In this document: positions 1 to 7,700 of the stretch, one piece after another
Position numbering within the stretch: the stretch's first letter is position 1
Layout of the letters: every line of letters begins with the position of its first letter
DNA from: Conidiobolus incongruus B7586
Lineage: Eukaryota > Entomophthoromycota > Entomophthoromycetes > Entomophthorales > Conidiobolaceae
Direction: 5' to 3'
DNA: 16,801 bases
NCBI GenBank assembly: GCA_000697335.1
Contig: JNEM01012899.1
Coordinates: 1-16,801 of the forward strand
Position numbers and translations under genes: made by a program
Notes under the pieces: model-generated
Told to the model about the DNA's origin: nothing
Databases searched by the model: none
The model's input: only the letters and a program-made list of their open reading frames with translations

Positions 1-2154
1 TTATTATTTTAAATTAAAGAACTTTGAATAGTTTTTTTAAAATTAATTAAAGTTGCAAATTACTCTTTAAAAAGAATTATAAAAAAGTTTTAAATAAAAA
101 TTAATAGAATAAGTTATTTTTATAAAAATAAACATTCTAAATTATTATTTGTATTATTTCAATTTATATATTAATTATAAATATATTTTCAATAATAAAA
201 TTTTTATAACCTAATTAAATTAAGTTAAATAATATTAAATTTCATTCATTGGTGAATATTATTATTCTTGAAATATTAACAGTTTGATATAAATAAATCA
301 AAAATATATTATTAAAAAATATTAATTTTTGGTATTTTATTAATTTTTATAAATTATATGCTAAAAATTATATTCAAAATTCTTTTAATATTATGTCATT
401 AATAAAATTATAAAGTAATATTAAAGAAAATATATTAAAAAAATAATATCCAATTTCTATTATTAATAAAACTAAATATCTACCATTGAATAAGTTATTA
501 TATAATAATATAATAGGTATATTTCTCAAAACAATAATAAATAAATATATTTTATTATAATACTCCACTATGTTTGAAAAAAACATATTATAATTGATTG
601 TGAAATATGAAGATAAAGCTTAATATAACATATATTTCAAGATTATTCAATCTTATTAATATTTTCTCTTAACTGAAATAGGTACAAAATAAAGAGTATC
701 TCATATTCACCTAATTTTTAATACTAGCAATTGGTCTATGAAATTATAAATGAAAAAGTTTTTTTAAATAAATCATCATTAAATTTCAAGTGTTAGTATG
801 ACTTGAAAATATTGGGGTTTTCATTAATATTTTTTAAAATATATATTATTTCAATCTAATGATTAATGAATAATATAGTTAAGATTGAAATTATGAGAGA
901 TATCGTATCAAAGGATATAATAGAATCAATAAACGTTTAATCATTGCTATTAGCCATTTGATTCAAAAATATTTATTTAATGTATGCAACTTTTATATTG
1001 TAACTTTTCATGAATTAAAAAATTAATACATCATATTTCTGAAAAATATGGATTAGAAAATATTTTTGATTTAGCAAGATATGCTATTAATGGCATTATT
1101 TATCAAATGTCGTATTTATTAATATACTCAATAACGTTGAAACTACATTGATCAAATGGTGTTAGTTTTTATTTTTAAAAACAATACTAGTTTACTTATT
1201 ACATGTTAATTCCTTATTCGAATTATGACTTTAAATAATCATATGAAAAAATTTTCAAAAAATTTATATTTTAATTTTAATGAACCAAATATTTGAAAAA
1301 TCAACCTACATTGACTCTAAGCTCACAATCAAATCTAATTAATTATAATATTTCTTCAACCAAAACTTTACAAATTTTCAAAATTTACTAAGGAAAAATA
1401 TTTACCGAAATAGTCGTGAAATTATAACTATAAATGACCAATAACAACAGTGCTGACTGGATTTATCCCTTTTGATTAGTTTAGATTTTGATTTAACTGG
1501 ATTTTTTGTGATTATGTGAAAATTATTTAAAATTGAAAATTATTGTATATGTGTTTAATTATTGTATTGTAAAATCGATCTATAATAATAATATTATTAT
1601 TTAATTAAATCATATACTTTTACTATGATATTACAAAAAATATCAATTAAATGACTAAAAGATTTTGATTAGGTTCAAATAAATTTTAAATATTTTATTG
1701 TTACTAAAATTTATTTCAAAAAATTTACCATTTGAATTTTGAACATAAAATTAATCAGAACTAGATTCTAATATAAAAATAATGTAAACACAATCAATCA
1801 CAGTCTAACATTAAATCATTTTATAAAATACTTTGAATATTAATCTTGTAAAATTAACCTGACTATGAAAATTAGAAAATCGGTTAATTATATTTGATGA
1901 ATCTTAAAGTTGCACTACTTGGGAATTCCCCAATTTATTCTGTATGTGGAATCAAAATTTAACTTTCACATAAAAATTAACCCATTATCCATTTAAATTA
2001 AGTATTCAATATTTATATTAACTCTTGCTTTTGAAAATAATTAATACTACTACTAATTTAAAACTAATTCTCTATATTCTAATTATTTTTTAAATTTATA
2101 TTTTAATATAGTATTGCAAAACTGTATTCATACTAATTGACTGATTCATACTCA
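1..2154. other. AT-rich gene-poor region upstream of LCB1
   Basis: No gene is recognised here. The DNA is dominated by A/T runs. The longest open frame (374-586, minus strand, 70 codons) is hydrophobic and Asn/Ile-rich, as any translation of such DNA would be, and I do not call it. A stretch at about 895-1152 has two adjoining open frames with slightly richer composition; see the findings. The last few hundred bases should contain the LCB1 promoter, including a GC-rich palindrome at 1921-1930. Confidence 0.7.
1919..1934. promoter_or_regulatory. GC-rich palindrome overlapping a CCAAT box, LCB1 promoter
   Basis: GGGAATTCCC at 1921-1930 is a perfect 10-base palindrome, and TTGGG/CCCCAA flanks nearly extend it. 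It runs directly into CCAAT at 1930-1934. It lies about 220 bp upstream of the LCB1 ATG in otherwise A/T-dominated DNA. CCAAT is the known core site of the HAP/NF-Y complex. Use of this copy, and the identity of any factor binding the palindrome, are inference. Confidence 0.35.
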
Positions 2155-3687
2155 ATGATAGACTACAGTAATTATAGTTCAAATATATTCAATCGTATCA
2201 TTATCCAGTTCGCGGAATGGACATCTTTCATTCCTGGCAGTCAAGTGGTTTGGAAGTATGTCTTGGACAGTCACCAGGACGACCCCATCCGTGTTTTGAT
2301 GGAAATTGGACTTATCTTCTTCGCTTTCCATTACGTTATGTCTAAAACTTACAAAATTAACGATTCTCAAAAGGTCAAGTTGACAGAGAAGGAAATTGAT
2401 GAATTAGTCGCCGACTGGCAACCCGAACCTCTCGTTTCTGAAGACATTACCGAGTGGGATAAATTAGAATTGGAAAGTGCTAAGGTATTCTCAGGTCCTA
2501 CCGGTCCCAAGCAAATGACTAAAGATGGAAAAGTATTGTTGAACGCTGCCAGTGCCAACTTCCTCGGCTTGAACAACAACGAACAAGTACGCGAAAAGGC
2601 CATCGATGTTTTGAGAGAGTACGGTGTGGGAACTTGCGGTCCCTGCGGTTTCTATGGTACTATCGACAAACATATGGACCTCGAAAAGAATTTAAGTAAT
2701 TTCTTGGGCTATCCCGAAGCTATTGTGTATTCCCACGGATTTTCTACTGTTTCTAGTGTTATCCCATGTTTCTGTAAGCGTGGTGACTTGATTATTGCCG
2801 ATGAAAATGTTAACTTTGCTATTCAAAAGGGTATTCAAATTAGTAGATCCAATGTTAAGTACTTTAAGCACAACGATATGAAGGACCTCGAACGTATTTT
2901 GAAGGAAATTGAAACTGAAGACCTTAAGACCAAGAGACTCCCTCCAAGACGTTTTATCATTGTCGAAGGTTTGTACCAAAACTCTGGTGATATTGCCCCT
3001 ATGCCCACTCTGATCGAATTCAAGAAGAAGTACAAGTACCGCTTGTTATCCGATGAATCTTACTCCTTTGGTGTTTTAGGTGCTAATGGCAGGGGTTCCG
3101 CTGAACACTTCAATCTCAAAACCACTGACATCGATGTTTACGTTGCCACTCTCTCCAACGCTCTCTCAGCCGCAGGTGGTTTCTGTGCTAGTACTCCCGA
3201 AATTGTGGAACGTCAACGCCTTGCAGGTGCTGCCTATGTTTTCTCAGCTTCTATGCCCGCTATTTTGACCCACACTGCTATTGAATCTTTGAACATGCTT
3301 GAACAAAATCCAGGTCTCCTTACTAACCTTCGTGCTAACATCCGTGCAGCCAAATCCATTTTGAACACCATTCCCTACTACGACTTTACCGTCAGCTCCC
3401 ACACCGAGCATAGCCCCATCATCCACTTGAGCTTCACCAAAGAAATCTCGTCCAAGATCTCCCTCTTCCAAAACGCCAGCATCCTCCAGGAGATTGTCGA
3501 CGAATGCTACAAAGAAGGCGTCCTCGTCACCCGCTCCAAGTACCATCCCACTCAGGAGCGTCGCCAATGGTCCCCGAGCATTCGCTTCGCCCTCACTGCC
3601 GGTCTTACAGTCAAAGAGAGTGAAAAGTGTGCCACCGTTGTCAAGCAGAGTACGCAAAAGATTTTAAATCAACACAAATTACTATAA
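2155..3687 (+). CDS. LCB1: Serine palmitoyltransferase subunit 1 (long-chain base subunit LCB1)
   Basis: This is the non-catalytic partner of LCB2 in serine palmitoyltransferase, the ER enzyme that condenses L-serine with palmitoyl-CoA in the first step of sphingolipid synthesis. The 510-residue product is of normal length (yeast about 558, human 473). A hydrophobic segment at residues 45-64 follows the family SHxDDP signature, and EIDELVADWQPEPLV lies at 80-94. The GVGTCGPCGFYGT loop (157-169) holds Cys161, equivalent to human SPTLC1 Cys133, which is mutated in HSAN1. Asp300 lies in the DES motif. Asn335 stands where the catalytic subunit has its PLP lysine (SNALSAAGGF), as expected for subunit 1. 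The frame stays open six codons upstream to a TTG at 2137, but ATG 2155 is the first AUG and gives an N-terminus of about the usual length. No intron is needed. Third-position GC rises sharply toward the 3' end. Confidence 0.95.
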   Translation: MIDYSNYSSNIFNRIIIQFAEWTSFIPGSQVVWKYVLDSHQDDPIRVLMEIGLIFFAFHYVMSKTYKINDSQKVKLTEKEIDELVADWQPEPLVSEDITEWDKLELESAKVFSGPTGPKQMTKDGKVLLNAASANFLGLNNNEQVREKAIDVLREYGVGTCGPCGFYGTIDKHMDLEKNLSNFLGYPEAIVYSHGFSTVSSVIPCFCKRGDLIIADENVNFAIQKGIQISRSNVKYFKHNDMKDLERILKEIETEDLKTKRLPPRRFIIVEGLYQNSGDIAPMPTLIEFKKKYKYRLLSDESYSFGVLGANGRGSAEHFNLKTTDIDVYVATLSNALSAAGGFCASTPEIVERQRLAGAAYVFSASMPAILTHTAIESLNMLEQNPGLLTNLRANIRAAKSILNTIPYYDFTVSSHTEHSPIIHLSFTKEISSKISLFQNASILQEIVDECYKEGVLVTRSKYHPTQERRQWSPSIRFALTAGLTVKESEKCATVVKQSTQKILNQHKLL

Positions 3688-3711
3688 TTGAACATTTTAT
3701 TTTTTATTAAT

Positions 3712-3717
3712 AATAAA
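3712..3717 (+). terminator. Polyadenylation signal of LCB1
   Basis: AATAAA lies 24 bases after the TAA stop, in a T-rich then A-rich context typical of a fungal 3' end. The exact cleavage site cannot be read from sequence. Confidence 0.45.
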
Positions 3718-4665
3718 TATTTTTTAACCCAATCCCATCATCTATTTATTTTATATATAGGCATATTAATATTATATCACCTATTATCATTAATACAACT
3801 TTTATAATATAAAGTTTAATTTAACAAACTTATGATATAAAATTATAGTTCATTATTTTAAACAATTCAATATATCAAAAATATTAATTTTATTTTTTCA
3901 TTGAATATCTCATACTAACAAAAATATTAATTTTCTTGCAAAGTATTTAAGAAAAAGTTTTTTAAGCTCAAATATATTTAGTTTTCATTAAATGATAGGT
4001 TTGTATTGTATTTTTTGGGTATGATTAACATTATAATTATCAGTGATTTAATTTTTATTATTTACATAACTATTGATCATATTCTAAGATAAAATGAAAT
4101 TATACAGTGTTGCTAATATTCGAATTTACAATATTTAAATTTAAATAGTAATACTCTCTAATTATCTTACCTATTTTTTTTCAAAATTCCAAAAATGAAT
4201 TTTTATCCCAGAATACTAAATTATTTTCAGATTTTTGGTATTTGAATAACTATACAATCTAATTTGAGACATTTTGTAAGATTTTATGTTTATATTAACC
4301 AATCAAACCTTTTTAAATTTCCAAAATCAAAACAAAAATTTGATTAAAATAACAAAGAATGTGGCAAAGGACAAAAATTTATTTAAACTGAGGCAAAATA
4401 GGATTATAGTTATAACGTTCATTCAAAGTAAAGGGTAAAAAATTAAATATTCCAGGATTGAAATCATTCACTCACTTTTTTCTTTTGGTTACTGAATATT
4501 TATTATTCTTTAATTATTAATTTTTAGACGTTAAATTGCTTAAATTGGAAAATAATTGTTGGAAATAAATTGAAAGCTTGAGAAATTATTGTAATTGAGT
4601 TGTTTTGAAAATTACTTGATATTGGGTGAATTCTATACTTATATCACTGTTGTTATTATTCATTA

Positions 4666-4677
<12 letters not shown>

Positions 4678-4696
<19 letters not shown>

Positions 4697-4701
4697 TATA
4701 T
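4678..4701. repeat. (AT)12 dinucleotide microsatellite
   Basis: An uninterrupted run of 12 AT dinucleotides ends 19 bases before the start codon of the giant gene. It therefore lies in the core promoter or 5' UTR and could form a small hairpin if transcribed. Such tracts change length often, so it is likely to vary between strains. Confidence 0.9.
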
Positions 4702-4720
4702 TTAAATTGGATACAATAAG

Positions 4721-7700
4721 ATGAAAATATCTCAGTATGGGACTTTGCCCCTAATACTATTACTTGGAATAAATCCTGCATATGGATTGTTCAATCCATT
4801 CAAGTCACTGTTCGATAATAGTTATTCTTCATCGAGTAAGGAAGGGACTACCCCAATATCTGCATCTAATCCAAATGCTCTAATTATGCAGAATGCGCCA
4901 CAAAATTACGTTCATAATGAGCAGACTACAGATAGTTCTCACGAGCCATCAAATAAACAAGAGGATCGCTCTCTGCTTTACAATTCTGCATATCCTCAAC
5001 AGCAGCTGAAATATCCTACTCAACAACCGTATTCCCAGCCGCCACATCTCTATCCCCAGCAACAGCAGACATATCCTGGGCAGCAACAGCCATATCCCCT
5101 GCAGCAGCAACCTTATCCTCAACAACAGACATATCCTGGACAGCAACCTGCGACTTATCCACCACAACCTGTCCGATCGGGAGGGCCCCAGGTGATCAAC
5201 AACCCAGTGCGCTCCGGGTCAAATTCGCAGTCGCAGTCGCAGTCATCCAGTAGCAGTAGCTTGCAATCATCGGGAGGCGGCTCCAAGGTGGTGCCTGGGG
5301 CGAAAATGCCGTCATGGGCGACCGCATTGAAGGATATAATCAAAAAGAATCCCCAAAATGCGGGAAATATCCTCGGCAATGCAATGAAGGGCAAGTTCTG
5401 CAGTGGTGGCAGCAGCTGTCCTGAAATTTTGCAGCCGTATATCGAAACGGCGAACAAATTTGTGACGTCAGCGCAGTTCGACCCTCAAAATGCATACTCT
5501 TGGGACCATTTGGCCATGTATTTGAACACGTTGGACGGTTTGCAATCTATTATCCATATGATTAAGGACAAATTACCCATCTCTGAAGTGGTATCGAATA
5601 TCGCTAACATTCGAGAGAATTTGATCAAATGGCCAATGTACACGGGAGATTTGAAGCAGAAGTTCGTAGCCTTAGTAGCCTCGACATGTTTGAGCTCGAT
5701 TCCAGATCCTACGCATCCCCAATACTATATGGTGAAGCAGCAGGCGGAAAGCATCTTGTACACGTTATTCAGTTCAGGATTCGATTTGAAACTCTTGGCG
5801 GATCGCAATTCCCTCATCGAAAAGTTTAACACTTTCGAACCTATGGTCAAGGAATTGGAATATATTGGCACCCATGCACCAACTACAGGTTACCAGCCGC
5901 CCATCTTAACGAATAATCCAAAGACTGATCGTCTTTCTTTCCTTACCGCACTTCAAAATACGAATAATCCGATCAATGTACCAGCAGTGTTAGATTTTGC
6001 CAACAAGTATCTAATGAAATACTTTGGAAATATTGACGGCACATATCCTCGCAATATTGAAGTGATGGTGAACCAACTGATCACAACTATCAGTGAACCT
6101 AATTTTGATTTCAGGAACCCAGATACTCAAAGGGCTGTGGAAAGTTTACTGAGTCAATTAGACAATATGAAGCGATTGGGTACTGATGGCTCCCCCGCCA
6201 TTCCACCTCCGGAATTCACCAACAATTTGGATATGGATCAAGATAGGATCGTCGACTGGTTCTTCAACCTGAATCCATATGCCCAGAAGCAGGATGGTGC
6301 TACTACCTTGATCCAATTCATGACGAAGTACTACGGCAACAGTGACGGTAGTTTCAGCAAACAATTCCAGCCCATTACCTCCAAAATTCTAGGGATGATC
6401 GCAGGTCCCAAAATCCGACGGGAACTTTTGGTACAATACCTGAACCAACTGAAGAAAGCGAAGGATGGCACATTAGTAACGACGAACCCAGTAATCAGCG
6501 GGAATTACACTGCCGACTGGCGCAAACTGATCGATTTGATGCAGTCGAAGACTTCCGCCAATAAGCAACAGGTAATGAACTACCTCCACCAGTGGCTGAT
6601 GCAATACTATACAAATGACGATCTCCAGTACGAGCCTAACGTGTATCCTCTCGTAGAAAAGATCCTCGATATGGCTAACGATGACCGTTACAACTTCCAG
6701 GACTCGACCACGAGCCAAAACTTTATCAATATGATCTATCGATTGCAACAATATAAGAAGCCTAATGTACCTTCTGATATCAATATACCTCCACTCACTG
6801 GGAATCTGGACGAAGATCGTAAAAACATCGTCAACATCATCCCATTGATCCAAAGGAACAACAAGCAATTAATAGTGAATCATATCGTCAAGTACTTCGC
6901 CAAATACTACTCGAATTCTGACGGTACGTTCCAGCCAGATATCAACTCCATGACGACACAATTTGTCACAATGATCAATTCGCCCCAATTTGCCGCGAAA
7001 GACCCCAACACGAAGCAGCAGTTGATCGACTTGTTGATGAAGATTGACAAGAAGTACAACGAATTCTGTCCCAACAGCCAGTCGAATGGAGCGTCTTTTT
7101 TGCCGCCCAAGTTGACGGGAGATTTGGTAAAGGATCGCGACAGTGTATTGCAAGTTCTACATCTCATGAACGCCAAGAATCGCGAAGCTACAGTCAACTG
7201 GATCGTAGACTTCTTCAAGAAGTACTATCACAATGCCCACAACGAAATCGACAAGGTTTACAATCCCTTCATTACCGACTTTATGGCTCTCGTTGCTAAT
7301 CCTACTTTCTCCATGCCCAATCCTGGAACCGAAGACAAATTGATAGATATACTAAATAAGTTGGAGCATGTGCGACAACGACAATCTACCGGTCTTAAAG
7401 AATTGGATCAAAATCCCGAATATTTGGAAATTGTGGCCACTTTGGAGAGTTCTCAACACCTGAATCAAAACAACTATGTTGATAAGATTAGACAAGTGGT
7501 CAAGTTGAGGTACGCTGGGAACGATGGGAACTATCCTCCGGCATTGCAGCAGCTTATTCAACAACTGTTAAGCAGTTTCGATCAGAGTAATTTCAATATC
7601 AACGACGCGAAGACTCGGAAATGGGTTGCAGACACTTTGCACAATTTGGACAATCAGTACAAAGCTCTCAAAATGAGTGAAATCAACCCGAGTTCGATGT

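Larger units (their letters stand above)
3688..4720. other. Spacer between LCB1 and the giant secreted-protein gene
   Basis: No gene was found in this 1 kb AT-rich spacer. It should hold the LCB1 3' UTR and the promoter of the downstream gene. A CCAAT pentamer sits at 4299-4303, about 420 bp before the ATG, and composition becomes slightly less AT-rich from about 4340 to 4480. The spacer ends in an (AT)12 tract. Confidence 0.7.

Noticed and set aside
374-586. 70-codon minus-strand open frame with a hydrophobic, membrane-like product
   Set aside because: Translation of such AT-rich DNA is naturally rich in Ile, Leu, Phe, Asn and Tyr. With about one stop per ten codons expected at 85% A+T, roughly one frame this long is expected by chance over the spacers. 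No motif was recognised.
3244-3657. 137-codon antisense open frame within LCB1
   Set aside because: It is a shadow of the C-ending codons in the GC-rich 3' part of LCB1, has no independent coding signal, and overlaps conserved LCB1 sequence.
6473-6868. 131-codon antisense open frame within the giant gene
   Set aside because: It is a shadow frame of the repeat array. The plus strand has a complete signal-peptide-bearing frame with periodic repeats.
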